Below are positions 20,654 to 27,946 of a DNA stretch of 28,233 nucleotides, one piece after another (position 1 is the first letter of the stretch; each line of letters starts with the position of its first letter). A program made the position numbers and the translations under genes. Origin of the DNA: a virus; IMG/VR virus record IMGVR_UViG_3300035228_001909, positions 1-28,233 of that record. One strand, 5' to 3'. The notes beneath the pieces were generated by a model that saw only the letters and a list, made by a program, of their open reading frames with translations, did not search any database and had not been told where the DNA came from.

Positions 20654-23452
20654 ATGTCAGCTTTTATTCAGCATCCATATTATGATACGGGAAAGTCCTT
20701 TTTATTCTGGGAGGGAGTTGTTGCGCCTAGAGAAGTTTGGGCAAGAGACGATGAACTTATAGCGGATCGGAAGGATCTTAAAAATTGGGGATATCGGGTA
20801 AAGGCTAGAATAAAAGGTATTCATTCTCCTGATAAAAATGTTCAACCTGATGATCAACTTCCTTGGATTGTAATATCTACTGGAAGTTCTGGATCTGGAC
20901 ATAAGAAGACTGGATTAACTCCAGGAATTACTCAGGGATCTCAGATATTTGGTATGTGGGGTGATCCTGCAAAAAAAGAGGATCCAATTTTTATTGGAAC
21001 TCTTCCTAGTAATGATCAGATTCTTTTGGCTAAGAATCAACCAGATAATAATGGATTTATTCCGTTTAGTGGATATAAGGATTTTGATTTAGTTGGTAGT
21101 TTTTCCATACCTGGTGTAAATGGTAAACCTTTGGAGGGCATGACTGGATATAATATAATGTCACTAAGTGACAAGACAATGGTCAAGGAACCATCATTCC
21201 CTTTATCTAGTCCTACCGAATGTGATAAAGATAATATGAGTTCCATTGGCGTTTACATGAAGGAACTCATTCAAAAAATTGAGAGGGCAACTGACCAGTT
21301 GAATAGTTGGGAGTCTGCTGCTCAATCATGGATTTCCGATAAACAGAAGTGGATTCAAGAAAAAGCATCAGAAGCATCTGAATTTATAGCACTTGCATTA
21401 AAAAATGTATTTAAAGATATTAGGAAGTTTGTTGAAGAACAAATCAACGCAAAAACCAAATTATTAATTGAACTAATTAATCCACCAGATAGAGATAAGG
21501 CAAAGGTTGCAAAAGATGCTCTTATTGAACTGATTGTTTGTTTATTTAACAAAATGATTGGCAACCTTAAGTCACTGGTGGGTAATTTTTTAACTCAGAT
21601 GTTGGATCGTTATATTAATGTTCCCGCATGTGCAGTTCAAAATTTTGTTGCTAGTCTTTTAGGTAACACTCTTGGTGCTCTTGCTGGTGCTATTGATTCA
21701 ATCATCAGCAATATAGCATCTTTACTTGGTGGTGCATTTAGTATTGCAGGATCTATTTTAGGTATTCTTGGTCAGATTGCTGGATTCCTTTCGTGCGAAG
21801 AGAGTCAAGAGTGTCCCGATACGAAGGAATGGAATATTTTTGAAGGTGGATCTCCACCAATGGTGTTGAATCTAGACAGTATTATTAACCAGGCGAAAGG
21901 TCTTGCATCGAGTGCTTCAAGTTTAATTGACATGGATAATATTGCATTGATTGATTTTGGTGGTTTAATCAGTGATGCAGCTAATTCTGTTGGTGGATGT
22001 AATGTTGGTCCCGTCTTCTGTGGACCACCTCAAGTTAATTTCTGGGGTGGTGGAGGATCTGGCGCTAAAGGAAATGCAATCGTTAGTGCTGCTGGAGAAC
22101 TTTTAGGAGTTGATTTGATTGCTGGTGGTCTTGGATATAAAAAAGCACCGAAACTGCAAATCAAGGATAATTGTGGTAAAGGTGGTGGCGTTCGTGCTCA
22201 GGTTATAACTGCTCCTGATGGTGGCATAGATTCTCAAACAGGAGAACCCACACTTAAAGTTGTTCAAGTTGTTATTAAAGATGCTGGTGGTGGGTATCCA
22301 TCGAGACCAGATGGTGATCTTGGTGGGGATGGTAGAGTCTGGGCACCAAGGGATTGGACTGTTGTTAAAAGAGAAGATGGTAGATGGGAAAAGTTCCCTC
22401 CTGGAAAGGATTCTGATATTGAGATTGATTTAAGAGATGGTGATACACTAATAACTCCTGGTGATAGGAGAATTGTTGAAGGGGGAATACCTATTATTGG
22501 TCCTGGAGGTAATGTAACTCCAGGGGCTGATGGTGATACTGGTGGAAGTAGAGTTCCTGCTGGAGAGTCTCAAGAAGATAGACTTTCAAGACTTAGAAGA
22601 ACTACAATTATTCCTGGTACTGGTCCAGGTGGTGCTACTGAGTTTGATGCATTCCCAACATTAGACATTGGAAGTTATCCAACAATTCTTTACTTATGTG
22701 ATATTAATATTGAAAATCATGGCATAAATTATAGTGATGGCGACAAAGTTGTTATTGAACCAAGTAATGGAACCGAACTTATTCCTACATTTGGACCTTT
22801 TGGGGTATTGCAATCACTTAGAATACTCAAAGCGGGTAAAGGGTTTATTGAAAGACCACTTATTTACATTAAGTCTGAAACTGGTTATAATGCAGTATTG
22901 AAACCAGTATTCTGTGTTGAGAGAATTGGTGATGATGTAGACGGTGAAATTCCAGATCAGGATCTTCTTTTTGGTGGAGTTATATCTGTCGTTAATTGTG
23001 TTGGTGTTGTCACTAATAATGAATTTGCGGGTTACATTAATGGGCAACCATATTATGGACCAACGCATAGTCATAAGGGAGTGATGATGCTTGGTGCTGA
23101 GCATACAAGCAGGGCTCATCCTCTTGTTTGGGATACTGCTGCGGATAGTTTAAGTAACTATGATAGTAGATTCCAATGGGTTGGTGACGCTCTACTGCAA
23201 GTTAGAACACCAACAACTTCGACATCACCTGTAGCATCGCAACCTTCACCTGCTCCGTCAAGTTCAAGTACTAGTGAACAGCAAACAACTACAGGACAAG
23301 TGATTACTGGAGGACAAGTGATTACTGGAGGACAAGTTGTAAATAATAATGCACCTTCACCAGTACCTCCAAGTGCTCCTTCACCGTCTCCTTCACCGTC
23401 TCCTTCACCACCATCTCCTTCGCCACCATCAGGTGGTGGCGGTGGATACTAA
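20654..23452 (+). CDS. 5: gp5-like baseplate hub/spike protein with OB fold, no lysozyme
   Basis: A 932-aa protein. Residues about 45-118 resemble the gp5 OB domain (YRVKARIKGIHSPD, LPWIVIST, GSQIFGMW, PIFIGTLP). Residues about 195-270 are helical, and about 320-390 a hydrophobic Gly/Ala/Leu region. From 480 on are Gly-rich beta repeats with GxGY cores (GGLGYKKAP, DAGGGYPSRP, KAGKGFIERP). About 795-825 is His-rich (YYGPTHSHKG, GAEHTSRAHP). The last 75 residues are Ser/Thr/Pro-rich with GQVITG repeats and a PSPSP tract ending in GGGGGY. The T4 glycoside hydrolase domain and triple beta-helix are not seen; the helix appears to be encoded by the next gene. It starts 5 nt after the cp12 stop. Confidence 0.75.
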   Translation: MSAFIQHPYYDTGKSFLFWEGVVAPREVWARDDELIADRKDLKNWGYRVKARIKGIHSPDKNVQPDDQLPWIVISTGSSGSGHKKTGLTPGITQGSQIFGMWGDPAKKEDPIFIGTLPSNDQILLAKNQPDNNGFIPFSGYKDFDLVGSFSIPGVNGKPLEGMTGYNIMSLSDKTMVKEPSFPLSSPTECDKDNMSSIGVYMKELIQKIERATDQLNSWESAAQSWISDKQKWIQEKASEASEFIALALKNVFKDIRKFVEEQINAKTKLLIELINPPDRDKAKVAKDALIELIVCLFNKMIGNLKSLVGNFLTQMLDRYINVPACAVQNFVASLLGNTLGALAGAIDSIISNIASLLGGAFSIAGSILGILGQIAGFLSCEESQECPDTKEWNIFEGGSPPMVLNLDSIINQAKGLASSASSLIDMDNIALIDFGGLISDAANSVGGCNVGPVFCGPPQVNFWGGGGSGAKGNAIVSAAGELLGVDLIAGGLGYKKAPKLQIKDNCGKGGGVRAQVITAPDGGIDSQTGEPTLKVVQVVIKDAGGGYPSRPDGDLGGDGRVWAPRDWTVVKREDGRWEKFPPGKDSDIEIDLRDGDTLITPGDRRIVEGGIPIIGPGGNVTPGADGDTGGSRVPAGESQEDRLSRLRRTTIIPGTGPGGATEFDAFPTLDIGSYPTILYLCDINIENHGINYSDGDKVVIEPSNGTELIPTFGPFGVLQSLRILKAGKGFIERPLIYIKSETGYNAVLKPVFCVERIGDDVDGEIPDQDLLFGGVISVVNCVGVVTNNEFAGYINGQPYYGPTHSHKGVMMLGAEHTSRAHPLVWDTAADSLSNYDSRFQWVGDALLQVRTPTTSTSPVASQPSPAPSSSSTSEQQTTTGQVITGGQVITGGQVVNNNAPSPVPPSAPSPSPSPSPSPPSPSPPSGGGGGY
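23293..23337 (+). repeat. 18-bp tandem repeat coding GQVITG
   Basis: AGGACAAGTGATTACTGG occurs at 23293-23310 and 23311-23328, with a half copy to 23337. It encodes GQVITG-GQVITG-GQV in the low-complexity tail of the gp5-like protein. The perfect DNA identity suggests recent slippage. Confidence 0.85.
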
Positions 23453-23466
23453 CAACATATTAAACA

Positions 23467-24054
23467 ATGTCAGGACCAAAAATACATAACCCAATAGACC
23501 TGGGTAATGATTTCGGACATATTAAATTTGGGCACATAACACCTAAGTATGAATATGCTGGAGTTTTAGTACGTAATGGACATCCAGGTCAAAGTTCTGA
23601 ACATTATATGATGTTCATGTCTTCTGGTGCAATGTCAGGAGGAACTATCAATAGATGTCCAGGTGTTTATCAGATTCATTGTGGTGAAGATCCCGTTGAT
23701 GATACTGCTTTGGTAATTAATGCTGCAAGGGGTGATATAATACTAAAGGCACCGAAGGGTAGAATTCGGTTGGACGCAAAGATGATTGACCTAAAAGCAA
23801 CTGGATTTAACAACCAGAATGGTCATATCAACATTGAGTCTAATGAAAAGATTACCATTAAATCTAAGAATATTGAGGTTAATGGTGATGCTGTTGCCAA
23901 ATTTCTATCGTCTGGAACTTGTGAAATAGTTGGAAGTTCTGCAATGAATTTTTATGGTGGAATTATTGACTGTGTTGACTCTGCTACAACTATTAAACCA
24001 GGTAAAGGAACGTCAACATTTTCATCTCAACAACAAGTAGGAGGTTTTGGTTAA
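23467..24054 (+). CDS. Beta-helix spike-like protein (gp5 C-terminal/VgrG-needle type)
   Basis: A 195-aa protein. Residues about 82-165 consist of short alternating strands with Gly/Asn/Lys turns (ALVINAARGDIILKAPKGRI, MIDLKATG, HINIESNEKITIKSKNIEVNG), the pattern of the triple-stranded beta-helix that forms the T4 gp5 needle. The N-terminal 80 residues include FGHIKFGHITPKYEYAGV and a paired Cys. It follows the gp5-like gene after 14 nt, so the spike appears split into two polypeptides. Its stop overlaps the next ATG (TAATG). Function as the membrane-facing needle is inferred from repeats and position. Confidence 0.65.
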   Translation: MSGPKIHNPIDLGNDFGHIKFGHITPKYEYAGVLVRNGHPGQSSEHYMMFMSSGAMSGGTINRCPGVYQIHCGEDPVDDTALVINAARGDIILKAPKGRIRLDAKMIDLKATGFNNQNGHINIESNEKITIKSKNIEVNGDAVAKFLSSGTCEIVGSSAMNFYGGIIDCVDSATTIKPGKGTSTFSSQQQVGGFG

Positions 24055-24833
24055 TGAGAGTACCTGATTTAGAAATTACAAAGACATTATATGTTGGAAC
24101 AGGTGATCCTAGTATTGTGTTGGGTAAGGGTCCTCTACAGATTAGAGGAGGATCTTTTATGGAGGGTCCATCTATTTTTGGGGCTCTTCCACCATTCTTA
24201 ACAGCGACTGTAATGATTGGTCCATGTCAAAACTCTGACATGATAGTCCCGCCAATTATTCCTGGTGCTCTATGTACGGGGATTAATAACCCATATTCAC
24301 TCGCTGTCACGGGACCAGCAGCATTTTTAGGTGTCATAGACACTGCTCAGAGCATTAATGCTGGGATGAATATTATTGCTCAGGGAGAAGTTATGTCTCG
24401 CTGTGGTGGACATATCCTATCTGCTAAAAAGAACTTTGACATTCCTCATCCAACAAAAGAAGGTTGGAGATTGCGACATACTTGTCCAGAGGGACCAACA
24501 AATGACGTATACATAAGAGGTAAATTGAAGAATAATAATGTAATTGACCTTCCAGAGTATTGGAGGGAACTGGTAGATCCTGATTCAATTACAGTATCCA
24601 TTACTCCAGTTGGAATTCATCAAGATATTATTGTTCATCGGATTGAAGATAATAAGATTTTCCTTAATTCATCAAATACGTTTAGACCTATTAACTGTCA
24701 TTATCATGTTTATGGTGAGAGAGTAGATGGGGAGAGATTAGTTCCAGAATATGAGGGTACAACCCCCGCAGATTATCCAGGTAACAATGATGAATACTCT
24801 GTATCTGGATACCATTATGATACTAAGAGGTAA
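24054..24833 (+). CDS. Virion appendage protein, paralogue A
   Basis: A 259-aa protein. The N-terminal 110 residues are beta/Gly-rich with several Cys (GPCQNSD, GALCTGINN). The C-terminal 145 residues form a domain shared with the next gene: AKKNFDIPHPTKEGWRL, CPEGPTNDVYIRGKL, LPEYWRELVD, SITVSITPVG, HVYGERVDGE, PEYEGTTPADYPG. Such domains end many tail fibre and structural proteins of cyanophages. It probably contributes to the tail tip or a fibre. The exact part is unknown. It is coupled to the beta-helix gene by a one-base overlap. Confidence 0.6.
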   Translation: MRVPDLEITKTLYVGTGDPSIVLGKGPLQIRGGSFMEGPSIFGALPPFLTATVMIGPCQNSDMIVPPIIPGALCTGINNPYSLAVTGPAAFLGVIDTAQSINAGMNIIAQGEVMSRCGGHILSAKKNFDIPHPTKEGWRLRHTCPEGPTNDVYIRGKLKNNNVIDLPEYWRELVDPDSITVSITPVGIHQDIIVHRIEDNKIFLNSSNTFRPINCHYHVYGERVDGERLVPEYEGTTPADYPGNNDEYSVSGYHYDTKR

Positions 24834-24835
24834 TT

Positions 24836-25483
24836 ATGGCAAAATTTATTCCACAGGCAAGTAATACCACGGGATGTGCAGATGAGGGAATTACTGGACC
24901 CTTTTCAAGCAAATATGACTATTTGTTAAAAGCAACAACTGGTGATCCAAATTATCCTGTTGATGCATGTACGCCTTGGATTCATTACAATATATTATGT
25001 GGTAATATTAAGGCAGATGCTATTGTTCAGGCATCAGATATTGTAAGTTCCGCAGTATCCTCTCTAAATGCAAAATCTGCAATTTGGGATGCTAAAAAAT
25101 CATTTGACATTAAGCACCCATCTAAAGAAAATCACCGTCTTAGGTATATTACTCTTGAGGGACCAACTGCAGATGTATATCTTAAAGGTAAATTAGTCAA
25201 TCAATCTTATATTGAACTTCCTTATTATTGGAAGGATTTGGTTGATATGGATAATCTATCTGTCAATCTAACTCCAAACGGACATTGGCAAGAACTATTT
25301 GTTTATAAAATTGAGTGGGGAAATAAAATTATTATTAAAAATAATTCAGGAACTGGTATTAATTGTGATTATGTTGTATTTGGTGAACGTAAGGATACCT
25401 CCAAAAACATTCCTGAGTATGAGGGCTTGACACCAGAGGACTATCCAGGAGATAATAGAGAATATAATATTAATGGTATCTGA
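24836..25483 (+). CDS. Virion appendage protein, paralogue B
   Basis: A 215-aa protein paralogous to the preceding one over its C-terminal ~140 residues (AKKSFDIKHPSKENHRLRY, LEGPTADVYLKGKL, LPYYWKDLVD, NLSVNLTPNG, PEYEGLTPEDYPGDN). Its N-terminal 75 residues differ (NTTGCADEGITGPFSSKYDY). The pair look like a tandem duplication with diverged N-termini, which would let one receptor- or partner-binding domain sit on two mounts. It starts 2 nt after the paralogue A stop, and its stop overlaps the following ATG (TGATG). Confidence 0.6.
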   Translation: MAKFIPQASNTTGCADEGITGPFSSKYDYLLKATTGDPNYPVDACTPWIHYNILCGNIKADAIVQASDIVSSAVSSLNAKSAIWDAKKSFDIKHPSKENHRLRYITLEGPTADVYLKGKLVNQSYIELPYYWKDLVDMDNLSVNLTPNGHWQELFVYKIEWGNKIIIKNNSGTGINCDYVVFGERKDTSKNIPEYEGLTPEDYPGDNREYNINGI

Positions 25484-26157
25484 TGCATCGAGTACATGAA
25501 GCATTCCCTACGATTGTATACCAGGGAATGGTAGAGTGTCATGAAGAGATCAAAAATCATATTGATGAACTTCGTGATTATTGGTTTGACGGATATCAAA
25601 ATGAAAGTCCAGAATATTCTGGAAGAATTTTTGCACATCAAAAAGTATCATGCAAACCGTTTTTTGAAGAACTTCGGCATCATGTAGATAATTACTTTGA
25701 TTATTTGAAAGTTGATCATTCAAAGTTAGACTATCACATCATTAAATCCTGGGTTGGGTATCATAAGGATGATGCCACACCTTCAGTTAAACCTCATAAT
25801 CACAATGCATCTGATTTGAGTTTTGTTTACTATGTAAATACTGGAGAGACATCCGATAGGTTTTGCATTGCTCAAGAAAAAAATCCCAATGAATGCGTTG
25901 GAGATATGTTTACTGAGTCAATTAAGAAAAATCTAATTACTGAATATAACAAGTATAACTGCAATGTTTATGGCATTACACCTATTGAAGGAAGTATTGT
26001 AATTTTTCCAAGTAAGATTGGTCACTTTACTCAAAAGATCTCTGAGAGAAAAGAAGAGAGGTTAGTGATTCCTGGTGATATTAGGGTTACTTTGAACCCA
26101 CAGAATCCAGACTATCATCAAGGATCAACGCATCCTTCTCAGTGGCTGGAACTTTGA
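25483..26157 (+). CDS. 2OG-Fe(II) oxygenase superfamily protein
   Basis: A 224-aa protein. Motifs of the double-stranded beta-helix oxygenases are visible: PHNHNASDLSFVYYVN (H105/H107, D111 region), then EGSIVIFPSKIGHFTQ (distal H181), then IPGDIRVTLN (R201, 2-oxoglutarate contact). The FPS-x3-H phrase is typical of the family related to TIGR02466. It should hydroxylate an unknown target; in tail regions such enzymes are sometimes proposed to modify virion proteins, which is speculative. It is coupled to paralogue B (TGATG), and its last 71 nt overlap the convergent glycosyltransferase-like gene. Confidence 0.78.
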   Translation: MHRVHEAFPTIVYQGMVECHEEIKNHIDELRDYWFDGYQNESPEYSGRIFAHQKVSCKPFFEELRHHVDNYFDYLKVDHSKLDYHIIKSWVGYHKDDATPSVKPHNHNASDLSFVYYVNTGETSDRFCIAQEKNPNECVGDMFTESIKKNLITEYNKYNCNVYGITPIEGSIVIFPSKIGHFTQKISERKEERLVIPGDIRVTLNPQNPDYHQGSTHPSQWLEL

Positions 26158-26872
26158 GTAGTTTATCAGGATCCCCAATCTCAAACAATCTCCTATAATC
26201 TGATGCCCACATTTCATTCCTGAGCATCCAATCCATATCATAATCAAACTTGATATGGTCCTTTCCAATATATCTGTCGATGTATGACTTGATTAGGGTC
26301 TCTCCTAAAGAGACATCTCCCCAATCATTGTCATGCATCTCTTTTATTTTCTCATAAAATTTGAAGTATTGCTTCATCCAGTAACCTTTGCCATGAGCGA
26401 AGTAATCAACATATGAATCTTCTGGTTCGCATGGACCTGGATGGACCTTCCATGCAGGAATAACTATATCTCCATTTTTTATATTGAAGTTCTTTGTTGA
26501 GAAGTCACTTCTGCATTTGATCACTACGTCGTAGTCCTCAGGATTAAATATTGATAGACTTAGATATATGCAGTACCACTGCTTTAGAATTCTATATGAC
26601 CATTCTCTACCGTTAATTTCTAGACCATTTAACTTGAATTCAAATTCTGGTAGGGTCTCTTTATCTCTGAATAAGTAATTCTTAGGTTGATACTCTTTTA
26701 TAATATTGTTTATATCCACTGGAACAATACCAGAACCCATATGTAATTCGGAATAGTTATATGATGAGATATAAACGTCTGCAGAATACTTATCAATGAT
26801 GTTGGATTTGATATTTGGGAGGTGTTGTTCCCAATTTCTCATGTATCCTGTCATTAGCAGTGCAACCTTCAC
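26087..26872 (-). CDS. Glycosyltransferase-like protein
   Basis: About 261 aa from GTG 26872. It begins KVALLMTGYMRNWEQHLPN, then YSADVYISSYNY, and has the central YDVVIKCRSDFS, WKVHPG, and later YDMDWMLRNEMW. The opening strand with a G-x-R-type turn and the VIKxRSD phrase are seen in a family of glycosyltransferase-like proteins in phages and large algal viruses. The sugar donor and acceptor are unknown. The frame is open further upstream to 27025, but that part is antisense to the next gene and is not conserved-looking. ATG 26854 is an alternative start that would lose the first strand. The 3' end overlaps the oxygenase gene. Confidence 0.62.
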   Translation of the reverse strand: MKVALLMTGYMRNWEQHLPNIKSNIIDKYSADVYISSYNYSELHMGSGIVPVDINNIIKEYQPKNYLFRDKETLPEFEFKLNGLEINGREWSYRILKQWYCIYLSLSIFNPEDYDVVIKCRSDFSTKNFNIKNGDIVIPAWKVHPGPCEPEDSYVDYFAHGKGYWMKQYFKFYEKIKEMHDNDWGDVSLGETLIKSYIDRYIGKDHIKFDYDMDWMLRNEMWASDYRRLFEIGDPDKLLKVPATEKDALILDDSLDSVGSK

Positions 26873-26880
26873 AATAAATA
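26873..26880 (+). promoter_or_regulatory. T4-type late promoter motif
   Basis: AATAAATA on the plus strand, 23 nt before the ATG at 26904. It abuts the GTG start codon of the divergent glycosyltransferase-like gene. Confidence 0.6.
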
Positions 26881-26903
26881 GAATCAAACGCCTTATATAA
26901 TTT

Positions 26904-27647
26904 ATGGGAGTTGTAAACGACAAATTGCTTGCCGATAAGGCAATGTACGAATTGCAGCAGGAGAGGTTGCCAAAGAGAATTGGAGTTGCTACTTCTCTTC
27001 GTGATGCTTTTATGAGCCCTGCCAAAACTCAATCATCATCAATACTAACAACTTTAGACAGTATTAACGCTATAAAAACATCTATCCAATCTGCTGGCGG
27101 CAATACTGGATTGTCTTCGGCATCATATGGAACAACTGTATCTTCTGTAACTAGTGTATATGGTAGTGCCGTCACAGGAGTTGCTGTTACAACAGGTTCT
27201 TCATTAGGTGTTGCTGGTGTTGGTACCGCTAATATTGCGTATGGAATAATTAAAAATGATATTGCAGAAATTTATGATTATCCTAAAATAAGTGGAGGCA
27301 ATGTTGGATCTGATTACCCATTTACTGGTGGGTCATACAATACTTTGACTTCATCAAATGTTGGAAGTGGTGTTAGTACTAAATTAACTCAACATGGTGG
27401 ATCTGAAATTGGTAAGGTCTTTGGATACTCTGCTAGTTTGGGTACTCTAGTATCCGATTATAATACTGGTTGGTCTAATATTCAAGGAGAAGAAACTCTT
27501 GCGACCACCACTCAGAGCATGAAAGGTGACTATGAGTTGCAAGTATGGGGATTGGAAAGGCAACTTCAAGAAAATACTGAAAAACTGTCAGAGATTACTA
27601 CTGCTGTCGGTATTGCACGAGACCCTGCGACTGGTGGTCCTTGGTAG
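26904..27647 (+). CDS. Probable virion structural protein (unknown)
   Basis: A 247-aa protein. It has a short helical N-terminus (NDKLLADKAMYELQQERLPKR), a long Gly/Ser/Thr/Val-rich middle (about residues 60-190, for example VTGVAVTTGSSLGVAGVG) and a C-terminal coiled-coil-like helix (LERQLQENTEKLSEITTAV). This composition suits a phage structural or chaperone-type protein, and a late motif precedes it. I do not recognise the family. It is followed by the tRNA operon promoter only 2 nt after the stop. Confidence 0.6.
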   Translation: MGVVNDKLLADKAMYELQQERLPKRIGVATSLRDAFMSPAKTQSSSILTTLDSINAIKTSIQSAGGNTGLSSASYGTTVSSVTSVYGSAVTGVAVTTGSSLGVAGVGTANIAYGIIKNDIAEIYDYPKISGGNVGSDYPFTGGSYNTLTSSNVGSGVSTKLTQHGGSEIGKVFGYSASLGTLVSDYNTGWSNIQGEETLATTTQSMKGDYELQVWGLERQLQENTEKLSEITTAVGIARDPATGGPW

Positions 27648-27649
27648 GG

Positions 27650-27678
27650 TTGACTAATATAAAAATATAAGGTATACT
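27650..27678 (+). promoter_or_regulatory. Sigma70-type promoter of the tRNA operon
   Basis: TTGACT (27650-27655), a 17-bp spacer and TATACT (27673-27678). The predicted start is about 27684-27686, a few bases before the first tRNA. It indicates transcription by host-type RNA polymerase, independent of late control. Confidence 0.8.
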
Positions 27679-27689
27679 ATATGAGTAAC

Positions 27690-27761
27690 GCGGAGTTAGT
27701 TCAGCGGTAGAACGCTATCCTTCCAAGTTAGATGTCGTCGGTTCGATTCCGATACTCCGCT
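27690..27761 (+). tRNA. tRNA-Gly (anticodon TCC)
   Basis: A 72-nt cloverleaf: acceptor GCGGAGT/ACTCCGC with discriminator T, D stem GTTC/GAAC, anticodon loop CTTCCAA, and T arm GTCGG-TTCGATT-CCGAT. The anticodon stem CTATC/GTTAG has one T-T mismatch. CCA is not encoded. It reads GGA/GGG codons; GGA is common in this phage's Gly-rich tail genes. Confidence 0.93.
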
Positions 27762-27786
27762 TACTCTTAGGCATCAATTTTTGTTC

Positions 27787-27870
27787 GGGAGTGTGGCGGA
27801 ATCGGTAGACGCACCAGACTTAAAATCTGTCGGGAGCAATCCTGTGAGGGTTCAAGTCCCTCTTCTCCTA
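27787..27870 (+). tRNA. tRNA-Leu (anticodon TAA)
   Basis: An 84-nt class II tRNA with a long variable arm (within 27830-27845). The anticodon loop is CTTAAAA and the T arm is GAGGG-TTCAAGT-CCCTC. The acceptor GGGAGTG/TTCTCCT has two G-T pairs and one T-T mismatch, with discriminator A. The top pair of the anticodon stem (CCAGA/TCTGT) is C-T. CCA is not encoded. It reads TTA/TTG, matching the AT-rich codon use of the phage. Confidence 0.9.
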
Positions 27871-27921
27871 TAGGAAGGAGTACAAAAGATCTCTGTATAG
27901 AAAGAGCGCCTTCCATCAAAA

Positions 27922-27928
27922 CTAAATA
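27922..27928 (+). promoter_or_regulatory. T4-type late promoter motif
   Basis: CTAAATA, 18 nt before the ATG at 27947, downstream of the tRNAs. Same form as the motifs before genes 4 and 26. Confidence 0.5.
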
Positions 27929-27946
27929 TCTTCAAACGGCAATAGT

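Noticed and set aside
23380-23440. CRISPR-like or recombination repeat in the CCTTCACCGTCT stretch
   Set aside because: It is a short coding repeat for a Pro/Ser tract with no spacers of uniform length and is explained by the protein tail.
26873-27025. Upstream extension of the glycosyltransferase-like frame to 27025
   Set aside because: It is antisense to the start of the gene at 26904, lacks an SD, and the conserved-looking first strand begins at the GTG at 26872.
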